NCBI RefSeq assembly: GCF_014697375.1 | Contig: NZ_JACJRS010000024.1 | Coordinates: 1 to 64,000 of the forward strand | From: Phormidium sp. FACHB-1136 | GTDB lineage: Bacteria; Cyanobacteriota; Cyanobacteriia; Phormidesmidales; Phormidesmidaceae | Direction: 5' to 3' | DNA length: 64,000 nt | Shown here: in pieces, positions 46,547 to 56,700 of the stretch | Layout: every line of letters begins with the position of its first letter | Position numbering within the stretch: position 1 is the stretch's first letter | Made by a program: the position numbers and the translations under genes | The notes under the pieces: generated by a model | The model's input: the letters and a program-made list of their open reading frames with translations, nothing else | Told to the model about the DNA's origin: nothing | Database searches by the model: none

Positions 46547-49500
46547 CTAGTCCACCTCATCGTGATCCTCCAGGAGAATCGTGTTCAGCAGATTCAGTTC
46601 ACTTGAGGCCATGAAATAGCGGTTATCAAACACGGGTTCTAGCTGGTGGATCGCTCGTTGCCCCACCACTGCTGCCCAGGGGAACGCTTGGTACCGTGGC
46701 AAAACGGGCATCACCAGTCCATGGGAGGTGAGTGCCGTCCCTAAGGCATCGCGCCAGGTGGTGGGGTCTTCAAGCTGTTGTGTTCTGCCTTCGACCGATT
46801 GGGGTTTCCAAAAATGGGGATAATCCAGCGGCAAAGCCACCATGATGTTGTCGGTTTTGGTGTCTTGCAAGGTGGAATACTCCCTAGCCGCTGCTTCTTT
46901 TTCTCGAATCAGAAGGCGGTGAAGTTCCTTAGCAGGTTGTCGCAGTTTTGGAGGGAGGCGGGTGTCATTGGCAATGGTGTTGAGGATCCCCAGCAGGTTA
47001 GAGCTACCCTCGCCCACCTCCGTTCGCCAGGTCTCGAAGCTAAACCGTTCTTCAGCGGTTCGTCCTCGCCAATCTTCTAGCCAAAATGGGCCAATGCAAG
47101 TCAGTTCTGGGGGAATCGCTAAGGGTGGTTCGGTCAAGGCTCCGAGGAGATGACTGGTGGGACGTGAGATAGTTTTCGCCAGGGCCTCAACGGTGGTGTA
47201 GTCCACGTAGGAGGGGGTACCAATGGCTGGGGAACTCCCCTTAAGGTGGAAATGGGCAAAGAGCTGTTCCACCAGTTGCTGGGCTTTTTTCACCAGGGCT
47301 TTGTCGTCCGGGCTGTGGTCATCGCACAGAAACACCTGGGCCTCCCGCAGAAAGTTGCGGAGGTCGTCTGACATCAGGCTGAGGAGTTCTTCATCTCCCA
47401 CAAACCCTACCGGGACAAAGGCAATGCGCTGCCGCCGCAGTCCAGCATCACCCTTGATACGGGTGTGGATGGTGGATCGGAGCATGAGCAAAAGGGTCAG
47501 CAGGTCAGTCGATTGTCGTAGCCAACGACGCTCCCGATCTTCCGCGTCATCGACGATCAAGAAGTCGTTAATTAGCATAACCAAGTGACGGGCTTTGTCG
47601 TCCCCCGATACGGGTTGGCCTGTGGTGGGGTCGGGGTAGGAGCCTCGCCCGCGATAGATGAGCTGGGCCACTTCCATGAGGGCGGCTTCGATGTTAAACC
47701 GAGGGATAGCGGCAATAATCCAGTCGGTTTTTGGAAAGGAAACACCCCTGGCCCCGGAGGAGGTCATCAGGAAAACCCGAACCTGATCCCGCTGGGGTGC
47801 TTGCACGAGCTGGAGGCGCTGGTCTTCCCGCACACTTTGATCCAAAATTTTCACGTCATTCAGACCGAGTAGAGGCGATTCCCCAGCCGTGAGGGTGTGC
47901 CGTAGTTGCCGCAGGAATGCCTTATCTTGGGCGAAAAAGATCACCTGCTCTGCCCCCTGGTTCAGCGCCGCTTCAATTTCGAGTTGGGCATTTCTAATCA
48001 ACTCATCGGCAGACTGTTCGCGCACGGCCTGTCGAATGGGCTGGGGCTGGCCATCGCTGGTGAGACCGGGGGTGATGGAAGCTAGTCGCAGGCTGTAGCG
48101 GATATCCAGGGTAGAGGCTGGGTAGCTGTTAGTCATGATGTGCAGGGTGGGATGGAGGCCAGGGCTGACCCGCATCCTCGTCCCTGTCACTCGAAAAGCG
48201 CTACGGCCTGTGGTGGGGCTAATCAACACCTTGTCGGGGGCACGGTCGCCCGCATTGAGATAGCGGTTGAGCACCACGTCATTGCTCAGCGACGCATCGG
48301 AAATCATCAGCACCACCCGGAAGGGACAGGGTTCTCCCTCAAAGGGTTCGATGAACTGCTGAGTCAGCCATTCCGCCAGCCGATGGCAAAAGAGCGCCCC
48401 CGCCCCATCCCCAGCTACCTCATCCACCATGGCGATGATGGTTGGGATTCGTTGGGCAAAGGTGCGCCGCTCCTGCTTCCCTTGCACCGTGTTGGCCCTG
48501 TGCCGAAAAAGCTGGCTGAGGGCATCCACCGTGGTTTGGTTACGGAGCAAGCGATAGCCCTGAATCGCAGCGGTGAGCACCAAACGGTTGACCTTAGGGT
48601 TGGCATCCAGTAGCTTGCGGGCCGCACTGGCCAGGGTACGCAGCACACCCGGCTGAGTCTTGGCCTGCATACTATCTTCCCGTTCTGTACGGGCACGTTT
48701 GTAGCGCCTGGAGGTGACAATTTCGGTGTCAATGGCCTGCTCTTCCTGGGGGGTGACAAAGAGGATATTGCAGGGGGGATGGCGTAGATTCTCCACCCCA
48801 TCGGCCACCACAGCGCTGTCAATGTGTTGTTTCTGGGGAGGGGACGGGTCGCCCGTTTGGGCTACCTTTTGGGCATACCAAGGGGCGGCGGCGCTGATGA
48901 GCTTGGCGTTGGAGGTGAGGGTGAGAATGCCGCTGGGCTGCCCCTCCTCATCGTGGGCTAGTTTGGCGGTCACATCGCGGTTAATCACCACGCGAGGGCT
49001 GACGTAGAGGAAGGCATAACCCTCCTGCTGTTGGCCCAGGAATCGGGTGACTGCCGTGGTTTTGCCGATGCCGGGATTTCCCTCTAGGGCGATTACATTC
49101 AGCCTGCCGGGTTGGGCTGCCTGAAGCCCTGCCACCACCGCCGCCCCATGGGCATCCCTCAGGTTTATCTCTCCTGTGGCCAAGAGCCGCTGTTGCAGCT
49201 CAGTGGCCAGGGCAGGTTGGGGCGCACCGCCAAAAAAGTCCTCTAGGGCCTCCGTCGGTTCGATGGCGGCAAGAGCCTCTTCTACCGTCAAGGGTTGGGT
49301 GGGGGTGAAAAAATCTTCGACCGTTTCCGTCAGCGACAGGTGAAGGGATTGCCCGATACCAGGGGCTTCGCGGATGACTTTGGCCTGCTGGCGGAGGCCG
49401 GAGGGCAGGGCTTGTACTAGCTTCTTGAACACCAGCCGAATTTCGTGATTCAGGTCGTCCTGGCTACCCTCTTCGAGCTTGTGAACTTTGCGGTAGGCTT

Positions 49501-50440
49501 TGCCAAGGGAGACCATCAATTGCCCGCGAGGATCGTCCCTTGGGTTCCCAGAATCAAATTCGGCGGTAAGGCTTTCCAACCCGTTGGAGGTGATGGCCAT
49601 GGCACTGGCCCGACAGGCTCCGGTGAGTCGTCCCTGTTGGGTGAGCAGGTTGACGAGTCGCTCCATGTAGGAGGAAGCCTGACAGAGCTTAAACAGGGGC
49701 TTGTCCTTGCCGCTAAAGACCATGAGGTGATCCGACAACCGTTGGCTGAGGGTGAAGCCGCTGCCCTCTACCTCAGCACAGACGCGGGCAAAGACACCCC
49801 GTGATTCGATATAGCGGGCATAGCGATGAACCTCCCGACAGTGGGGGGATTCGGTTCTGAAGTCGGCCAGCTTAGGGGGGGCGTTATAGGAAAACTCAAG
49901 GCAAAGGATGAGATTTTCGGGATGTTTGCGCCTGCGTCGAGGGGTCGCCGGATTCGCCTTTAACCACAGCAGAAAGTCAGCGCGTCCCGGTTGTCCACGT
50001 TGTAGTAAGGCTGGATCCACTAGGCCGGGTAGGTTAAAGGCTTGATTGAAGGCGCGGGCGGTCGCTTCATTGGCTTCCACCGAGTTTTTTTCAACTTCGG
50101 GCAAGGTTAACGGCACCCAAAGCGCCTCAAGTTGGTGGTCTTTAGTGGCGTTGCGTGTGAGGTATTCGCGCAGGGTGCTCCACCCCAGCCCATAGCCAAA
50201 GACCAACAGGTGCCGGATATGGGATTCTACCCACTCCTTGAGATTTTGATCCGCAATATTAAGCTGCCGCAAAACGCCTTGGGTGACATCAGCGACCCTG
50301 TGGGACTGCCACCCGACCAGAGCAGGATGCCCCAAAGACAGATGGTTATGCTGCACCAAGTAAGCGATGACACCGCGCTGAACCGCAATCTCAAAGACCC
50401 GTCCCCAGGTTGATGCCTGTAACAGAATATCGGGTTCCAT
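46547..50440 (-). CDS. Large SF2-type helicase/ATPase of the defence cluster
   Basis: This 1297-residue protein has a nucleotide-binding core in its middle: Walker A GNPGIGKTT (454-462), Walker B-like IIAMVDEVAG (about 668-677), a motif V-like SSGARGVSFPKTDW (894-907) and motif VI-like QLIYRGRG (926-933). These fit an SF2 helicase or translocase. The N-terminal 400 residues include a stretch (RADFLLWL, then LILCLEFSYN) that might be a degenerate nuclease fold; this is weak. The ATG overlaps the stop of the upstream 1064-residue gene (TGATG), so the two are translated together. I do not recognise a named family. Confidence 0.75.
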   Translation of the reverse strand: MEPDILLQASTWGRVFEIAVQRGVIAYLVQHNHLSLGHPALVGWQSHRVADVTQGVLRQLNIADQNLKEWVESHIRHLLVFGYGLGWSTLREYLTRNATKDHQLEALWVPLTLPEVEKNSVEANEATARAFNQAFNLPGLVDPALLQRGQPGRADFLLWLKANPATPRRRRKHPENLILCLEFSYNAPPKLADFRTESPHCREVHRYARYIESRGVFARVCAEVEGSGFTLSQRLSDHLMVFSGKDKPLFKLCQASSYMERLVNLLTQQGRLTGACRASAMAITSNGLESLTAEFDSGNPRDDPRGQLMVSLGKAYRKVHKLEEGSQDDLNHEIRLVFKKLVQALPSGLRQQAKVIREAPGIGQSLHLSLTETVEDFFTPTQPLTVEEALAAIEPTEALEDFFGGAPQPALATELQQRLLATGEINLRDAHGAAVVAGLQAAQPGRLNVIALEGNPGIGKTTAVTRFLGQQQEGYAFLYVSPRVVINRDVTAKLAHDEEGQPSGILTLTSNAKLISAAAPWYAQKVAQTGDPSPPQKQHIDSAVVADGVENLRHPPCNILFVTPQEEQAIDTEIVTSRRYKRARTEREDSMQAKTQPGVLRTLASAARKLLDANPKVNRLVLTAAIQGYRLLRNQTTVDALSQLFRHRANTVQGKQERRTFAQRIPTIIAMVDEVAGDGAGALFCHRLAEWLTQQFIEPFEGEPCPFRVVLMISDASLSNDVVLNRYLNAGDRAPDKVLISPTTGRSAFRVTGTRMRVSPGLHPTLHIMTNSYPASTLDIRYSLRLASITPGLTSDGQPQPIRQAVREQSADELIRNAQLEIEAALNQGAEQVIFFAQDKAFLRQLRHTLTAGESPLLGLNDVKILDQSVREDQRLQLVQAPQRDQVRVFLMTSSGARGVSFPKTDWIIAAIPRFNIEAALMEVAQLIYRGRGSYPDPTTGQPVSGDDKARHLVMLINDFLIVDDAEDRERRWLRQSTDLLTLLLMLRSTIHTRIKGDAGLRRQRIAFVPVGFVGDEELLSLMSDDLRNFLREAQVFLCDDHSPDDKALVKKAQQLVEQLFAHFHLKGSSPAIGTPSYVDYTTVEALAKTISRPTSHLLGALTEPPLAIPPELTCIGPFWLEDWRGRTAEERFSFETWRTEVGEGSSNLLGILNTIANDTRLPPKLRQPAKELHRLLIREKEAAAREYSTLQDTKTDNIMVALPLDYPHFWKPQSVEGRTQQLEDPTTWRDALGTALTSHGLVMPVLPRYQAFPWAAVVGQRAIHQLEPVFDNRYFMASSELNLLNTILLEDHDEVD

Positions 50441-53400
50441 CAGGGTTGCCTCCGGTGCAGCGTTTGAGACACATGGGTGAGCAGAGCCGGATAGCTGAGA
50501 TACACCCGACCTCGGCGGCGAGAATGCAAAATTTCCACCTCCCCAGCCGCCTCCCTGGTCGTGGGAGAAATCCAGCGAAAGGGATCTAGCACAGGAATCA
50601 GTTGTCCAGCCTTGACCCCACGCTCCGCTTCAATAAAGTGCAACCCACGCAATACCGCCGTTAGGCAGGGATGAATGGGGGAATTACCCTCTGGGTTAAG
50701 CAAGTGCTGGCGAGCCCGCTCTGTCCAGCTCAGGTTACTGACTCGCTGTTCTGATACGAGGAAGTAGGCACAAAACCCAGACTGGGGGCGGTTGGCGGCA
50801 TCAACGACATGCAGCGTGGCAAAGGTGTAGGCCGGGATGATGTCTCGTACCTGCTCCATGGCCGTATTGCGAAGAAAATTGACATGGTCGCCAACGGTTG
50901 AAATTTCAAAAGCGGCTTCGGTTTGTGTCCGATTCCGCAGTCGGGTAGCCGGAAACACATCCCGAAGTAGGGGATAAAGGGTCAGATCTGGAAAGGATTG
51001 AAAGACCTCTTCGAGGAAGGTGACTGGGGTTAGCGGTGCATTGTGGTCGGCCACGCGGTTGAGATGTCGCCCCCCATAGGCATGGGACAGCAAAATGATG
51101 TGCTGACAACCAAGCTGTCTTAGATGACCAATTTCCTCCCGCACAAGACGCTGTTTCTGCATCTCCTCTGCGGATTTAACTATGTCAGACTGGGTGCGTT
51201 CTGGCCGGAGGGCATAGCCGCAAAAGGGCTGAGTAATCGCTGAGGCGACGTAGCTTTGGGTGGAGAACAGGTGATTTTGATGGCTAACCGTGAGGCCCGG
51301 TGTCTCGTCACAGGGGCGGGTAGCATAGGAAATCAGGCCAATTTTCTCAAGAGCAGGCGGGGTCGGGGTGGTCATCGCCAGGGGAAAGGCACTGAGCAAG
51401 GCATCAAACGCGCCGGACTTCACATACTTCCTGGAATCAGAGGCCAGATTATCCAGAGTAATGCCCTGCATTCGGACGGGGCCATCTTGGGCTAGCAGGG
51501 TCTCGATAGTTTGGGCGGCACCATACACATAGGCTTCAGCCTCAGAATCGCGACTTTTACCCGCCTGTTGGAGCCGTACCATCAGGGTCGTAAAGTTTTG
51601 GGAGGCCTCTAAATCGGTTGCCGCCCCCTCACGCAACCGTTGCAGGATGCGCCACAGACCGCAGTAGACCAGCACCGGAAAAGCGGCTACGGCGGCGGCA
51701 TACCACTGCTGGGCGTCGGCTTGTCCCTTTTGTTTCTCATTGCGGGTTAACGTGCGTAGCTCGTATTCCACCAGCACCGCCGCCGACAATGCCCAGACGT
51801 TCGCCTCTTTTGCCGTTGGGGTCGGTCGATAGAACGGGGTTTGGTTGGATGGTGCTCGGCCCGACTCGAAAGGCACCCAAACCACCTGAAGCATCTGCTC
51901 TGGAAAGAGCCGCTGGGCCTGCATCACCTGAGGCGCGTCCTCCTTGAGAACCAGCGTATGCTCGGTCAGTTCGGTGGTGACTTTGGCGGAAAACAGCAGT
52001 TGAGGCACATCCGGCGTACCCGAAATGTCGATCTGCTCGAACCACGCCACCGATTCTTGGGCCGGATTGGGAGCACTGACCAGCAGATCCTTCACCCCAC
52101 GTTCTGCCCCTTCTAATCGATTCCAAGCCACAATGTCTCGCTTGACGCAAATAAACTGCTGAGCCGTGCGGCGCTGGGTCTGGGATACAATCTTGCGGCT
52201 TTTGTCTTGCAGCAGTTTAATTAACGCCCGCGCCACCATCTTCATAGCCCCCGCCCGATCTTTCAGGTCTTGGATCAGGGTTTGAATGCCCTCGCGTCCA
52301 TCCCGTTGCAGGGTGGCTAGGCAGGTTTGCAGGGTTTGGCGCATCGTTGTTGGCGAGATGTCTACCACCTCACCCGATAGCCTAGGTACCACGGCATCCA
52401 ACACCACGAGTTCAGCCAGTCGTTTGGCAGGCGAAACGCTGAGCAGGTCTTCTGCCAACAGGGTTTCATGAATAAACTCAAGGCGGGCATCAAAGGCAGG
52501 CTTCTTTTTCTCAGGATTCTGGCCATTGATGCGAAAGCGGTAGCTCACCCCTCGCTGGACGCCATAGCTATTTTGATTCCCCACCTTTTCCTCAAAAATT
52601 TGAGTTTCCCATTCGGGCCATACCGCTAGACAGGTATAGAAGGTGGCCTTGTTCAGGTAAGCAGAGAGGTCGAAATCGGCACTCTGGCCATAGTGGGCCG
52701 TGAGATCAACGGCAAAGCCTTCCTGCTTCACCAAGGCCGTTAGCGCGAGAACTCGGTCGATGTACTCCACCAGACATTGGTTCTCGCGTTGAATGCTGGC
52801 GCGAGCCTGATCCGCCACAGCCTCCATAATCCTAAAGGTAACGTTCAGCCGCACGCGGGACAGCGCCGCATCATCTAAAAAGTTCAGGAATCGCTGAATT
52901 TGGCTATCGGCACGCTCTTGTTCAGCCTCAAGACTGTCGATGGCGGTATCGATGTCGTCGTCATCGCAGCCCCGTTGCTCCAATCGGGACGCAATCGCCG
53001 CCTTCATCCGGCCAAAATAGTCCTCAGCTTCCACCTGCTCAACCGCCACCAGCACTTTGGCCACCGCTGCGGTGCTCTGATCGCTCGTGTCAAAGGCAAG
53101 GGCCTGAAGATTCGCCCGGTAAGCCTGATCTTTGAACGGCACCTTCACCGCCGAAGCTAGGGCTTGGAGCTGTTGGGCTGGATGGGCTAGCAGCAGTTGA
53201 GCGAGGTCTGAGTCCTCACCCAGCATCGCATCCAAAGCCCGATCTATGGCCGCCATTAGGTTGTCGAGGTGCCCTGGCAACCTAGCGGCGCTGCCCTCCG
53301 GTAACTCCCCACCGAGCTTGGCTATGAACCCAAAGGGTGGAGCCTGGAAGTCTCGAACCAATCCACTGCCTTCGGAAGCTTTGAACATCTCCCGAAACTT

Positions 53401-53634
53401 GGGATGGGAAAACAGCCGGAGCAGCACCCCTGAGGTACAAAGCCGGAGCCGAGTTTTCTGCGTATCGGGGTTAGCCTGGAAAAGAAACAGCGATCGCTGC
53501 TTGGGATCAGGGGATTCGGATGGATCTTGGCTTACCGTGATGGACTCTGCCAAAAGCTCAATCAGTTTGGCTAAATCTACCGATGGCCGTGCTGAAGGTG
53601 CCTGAATTTGGGCACCCCGATCTTGGGTCGTCAT
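50440..53634 (-). CDS. 1064-residue protein of unknown function in the defence cluster
   Basis: The protein is soluble, mixed alpha/beta, and has no motif I can assign. Features seen are an acidic helix (CDDDDIDTAIDSLEAEQERA, about 225-245) and long helical stretches (about 270-300 and 440-480). The C-terminal third has alternating hydrophobic strands, such as HIILLSHAYGG and ATLHVVDAANRPQSG, and ends RGRVYLSYPALLTHV. Strand order there could suit an RNase H-like fold, but this is speculation. Its stop overlaps the start of the 1297-residue helicase (TGATG), and it lies 135 bp after the DUF1998 helicase. Tight coupling says it works with the helicase. Confidence 0.7.
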   Translation of the reverse strand: MTTQDRGAQIQAPSARPSVDLAKLIELLAESITVSQDPSESPDPKQRSLFLFQANPDTQKTRLRLCTSGVLLRLFSHPKFREMFKASEGSGLVRDFQAPPFGFIAKLGGELPEGSAARLPGHLDNLMAAIDRALDAMLGEDSDLAQLLLAHPAQQLQALASAVKVPFKDQAYRANLQALAFDTSDQSTAAVAKVLVAVEQVEAEDYFGRMKAAIASRLEQRGCDDDDIDTAIDSLEAEQERADSQIQRFLNFLDDAALSRVRLNVTFRIMEAVADQARASIQRENQCLVEYIDRVLALTALVKQEGFAVDLTAHYGQSADFDLSAYLNKATFYTCLAVWPEWETQIFEEKVGNQNSYGVQRGVSYRFRINGQNPEKKKPAFDARLEFIHETLLAEDLLSVSPAKRLAELVVLDAVVPRLSGEVVDISPTTMRQTLQTCLATLQRDGREGIQTLIQDLKDRAGAMKMVARALIKLLQDKSRKIVSQTQRRTAQQFICVKRDIVAWNRLEGAERGVKDLLVSAPNPAQESVAWFEQIDISGTPDVPQLLFSAKVTTELTEHTLVLKEDAPQVMQAQRLFPEQMLQVVWVPFESGRAPSNQTPFYRPTPTAKEANVWALSAAVLVEYELRTLTRNEKQKGQADAQQWYAAAVAAFPVLVYCGLWRILQRLREGAATDLEASQNFTTLMVRLQQAGKSRDSEAEAYVYGAAQTIETLLAQDGPVRMQGITLDNLASDSRKYVKSGAFDALLSAFPLAMTTPTPPALEKIGLISYATRPCDETPGLTVSHQNHLFSTQSYVASAITQPFCGYALRPERTQSDIVKSAEEMQKQRLVREEIGHLRQLGCQHIILLSHAYGGRHLNRVADHNAPLTPVTFLEEVFQSFPDLTLYPLLRDVFPATRLRNRTQTEAAFEISTVGDHVNFLRNTAMEQVRDIIPAYTFATLHVVDAANRPQSGFCAYFLVSEQRVSNLSWTERARQHLLNPEGNSPIHPCLTAVLRGLHFIEAERGVKAGQLIPVLDPFRWISPTTREAAGEVEILHSRRRGRVYLSYPALLTHVSQTLHRRQP

Positions 53635-53769
53635 ATTGGGTGGTCCTCCTTATTCTCGGTCGATGACCGCTTCACTCTCCCTGGGCGACCAACCCAGAGG
53701 AGTGGGAACTAAACTATGATTAGCTTCAGGCTACCCAAAATGTCAAGGCTAGCCAAAGTCATTCTCCAC

Positions 53770-56700
53770 CTACACTTCGGCCTGGGCCACAAACCAATCG
53801 GAGGAGTCCCGAATGGCGGCGGCTTTGGGTTTGCCGAGGAGGATGCGGCCCAGACGGAAGAAATGCTTGGCCATACGGTCGCGATCCTCTAAGTCGCCTG
53901 CGGGGATGGCCATGACCTCATAGCCTTCGTTGCTCAGTTCATCGCGAATGGCCTGATCTTTGGCTTGGCGATCCGCGTTGCCGTGGATAGCGCGGCTCAT
54001 GCCATCGAGGTAGATACAGATGCCTTCTTTGATTTCGGTGGGATCGAGGTAGAAAAAGTCTGGGGTGGTGGTGCCTAGGGGACGACCTAGGTCGATGGCC
54101 TGTTGGCAGATGGGGTCAGGGAATCCGGCTCGCCGCAGCATCGTTTGGAGCCGAGCTTCGGCTTGGTTGACGGGGCGATGATCGTCATCGTTCTCGGCTT
54201 TGGGCAAGTTGGCGGGGATGGAGTGGCTTTGGGTGAGGATATCGCCCCACTCCAGCAGTTTTTTCAGGGCCGTATGGCGATTGAGGTGGCGGTGGTAGTA
54301 GGCGTTTCGGAAGTTAAACAGGCAGTCGATACAGGCAGTTTGACAGCGGGATTTGCAATCGTTGACGACGGAAAGGGCCGCTGCAACCACCGTGGGCCAC
54401 TTGGCCAAGAGTTGTTCTAGGAGGCCAGACCCACCGGGCATGGGGTCGTAGAGCAGTACGTCTACCCGTTCGCTGCCGGAATGGCCCAGGGTGAGAATCT
54501 GCAAATCCTCTAGCTCCATTTCTAGAACGTTGCTGGCCCCATGGCGGATGGCCTCCATGACGCTGTAGGCCACTTCTCGGTTTTCGCAATCCTGAAGGCT
54601 GAGGGCATCGGCGATGACATCGGCAAAGAAGCCGACGGGGGTGATTTTGGTGCGGCAGCGATCTTCATGATCCTTCGTGAAGGCTTCCAAATCTTGCTCG
54701 GAGGTGAAGGGGGAACGGCTGCGGCCACAGACCAGACAAACGGTGTAGCCCAGGTCTCCGGTGCGTACCAGGTTGGCGGGGCCAACGTTAACCAGGCGCA
54801 GATGCACCCCCCGACGCAGGTGAACGACCTGATCATGCCATTGAAAAGCAAGGCCACCGCTGTGTCGTCCTTGTTCGTAGCCCAGGATGGTGACGGGCAT
54901 TTGGAAGCGGTTATCTTCTTCGTCGGAGATATTGGACTGGTGGGACAGATCCACATCGTCCATGGGGACGGCTTTGATGGCCGTTTTTGTTAACCCCGAC
55001 AAAAGCTGCCGCCCACTGCCGATTTCCTTAATGGCGGCGCTGGCAGCATCAACCTCGAAATAGATGGGTTCTTTCTCCGACTCTAGGTGAAAGTAGCGGG
55101 GTACAAAGCGCTGGCCGTTGGCGTAGATCAAATTACCGGGCACATATTCCCGCAGGGCCACGCTGGGGGGCCGGGGCAGGTCAAAGTCAGCCATCCAGGT
55201 AATGCTGCGGGGCATTTGGGCCGTCCCTTTCACCTGGCCTCCCTCTAGACCATAGCCGGGGAGAAACCCCTCAGCGGCTAAGACGCTGTAGGTGATGGTG
55301 TCATCAAGACCTTCGGCTTCGTTGCCCTTGCGGTAGGTTTGTCCTTTCAGGCGTTTGACAAGGCGATCGCAGCGGCGAAACAGGGCGTCATCTTCGGGTT
55401 CTAGGGTGCCCTTTAGGATACGTTCTTCGCTCAGTCGGCGGAGTTGGCCCATGGCCCACTGAAGGCGTTTCCACAGGATATGGATAACTTTGGTGAGTTG
55501 GTCGCCCATGGCGGCAATGTGGCCCTTGAGTTCCTCTTCCTTAACGGCCATGGCATCCTCGGTGGGCCAAGCCTGGGCAAAGGCGAGATCGACCTGGGCA
55601 TAGAGAGCGGGGGCGTGTTTTTGGATGAGTTGGGTGAGGGCGCTGACCTCTAGGGGCTGATCGCGGATCAGGCCGTTGTCGTTGAAGAGGTAGTCTTTCA
55701 CCTGGTGGGGGAAACATGTGGCTAGGACGGCCTGAATTTCGTCGCGGTCGCCCTGGGGGAGCCCCTGCCCGGTACGGGCCATTTGGTGCAATAGGGTGAG
55801 CACGGTGGCCCGGACGTGCTTGCCCACCATCAGGGTATTGCGGAGGTTGAGCTTGGGCGGTTCAATCGCGCCATCCAGCAGGCGCAGGGGTTCGGCAAAG
55901 TAGGATCGGTCGTGGCTGGCCCCTCGGGCATAGGTGAGGTTGACGGCCATGCGATGACGACGGCCCGCCCGTCCGGCCCGCTGCCAATAGTTGGCCGGAA
56001 GCGGCGGCACGTTTCGCATCAGCACCGAATCGAGGGAGCCAATGTCGATGCCCATTTCGAGGGTGGGGGTGCAGACGAGGGCGTTGATCAGCTCGCCCTC
56101 GCCCTTAAAGATGCGCTCGATGCGATCCCGCTTATCTTGGGGCACCTGGGCCGAGTGTTCTTCGGGGCGCAGCATGGCAAACTGGTCATCCAGCACCCGT
56201 AGGTCGTAATCATCAGGGTTTTCGGCTTCAAAGGCGAGGGTGCCCCCGCAGCGCCAGGTGGTGCAGGCCAAGCGCGGTGTGGGCCGAGGATGGGCACGGC
56301 GGCAAACGCCACAGCGGTATACGCCTCGACCGGGGGCAATTCTCAGCCTATCGGCATCAATTTGATACACCCCTTCGCAGCCCTTTAGGGTCTTGTTCCA
56401 GGCATTTTTGAGGACGCTGGGCACCAATAGCTGGGTCTCGTTGATGAGGCAGTGCCACAGGTCGGTGAAAAAGTCCTCCATGTGCTCTGGGGGAACCCCC
56501 CACCGACGGGCGGCCTGACGGGCCACGGTGTCGCCCTTGGCACTCAGCCATTGCTGGACACGGGTCACATCGCCTGCCTCGCGGGTGAGCTTGAGGCCCT
56601 TGGGTACCCCTTCCAACAGGGGCAGATAGCCCCGCTGGATCTCAAAGTCGCCGTCTTTCCATTTTTTCGAGAAAATTCGCCCTTCGCGATCTAGCAGGAT

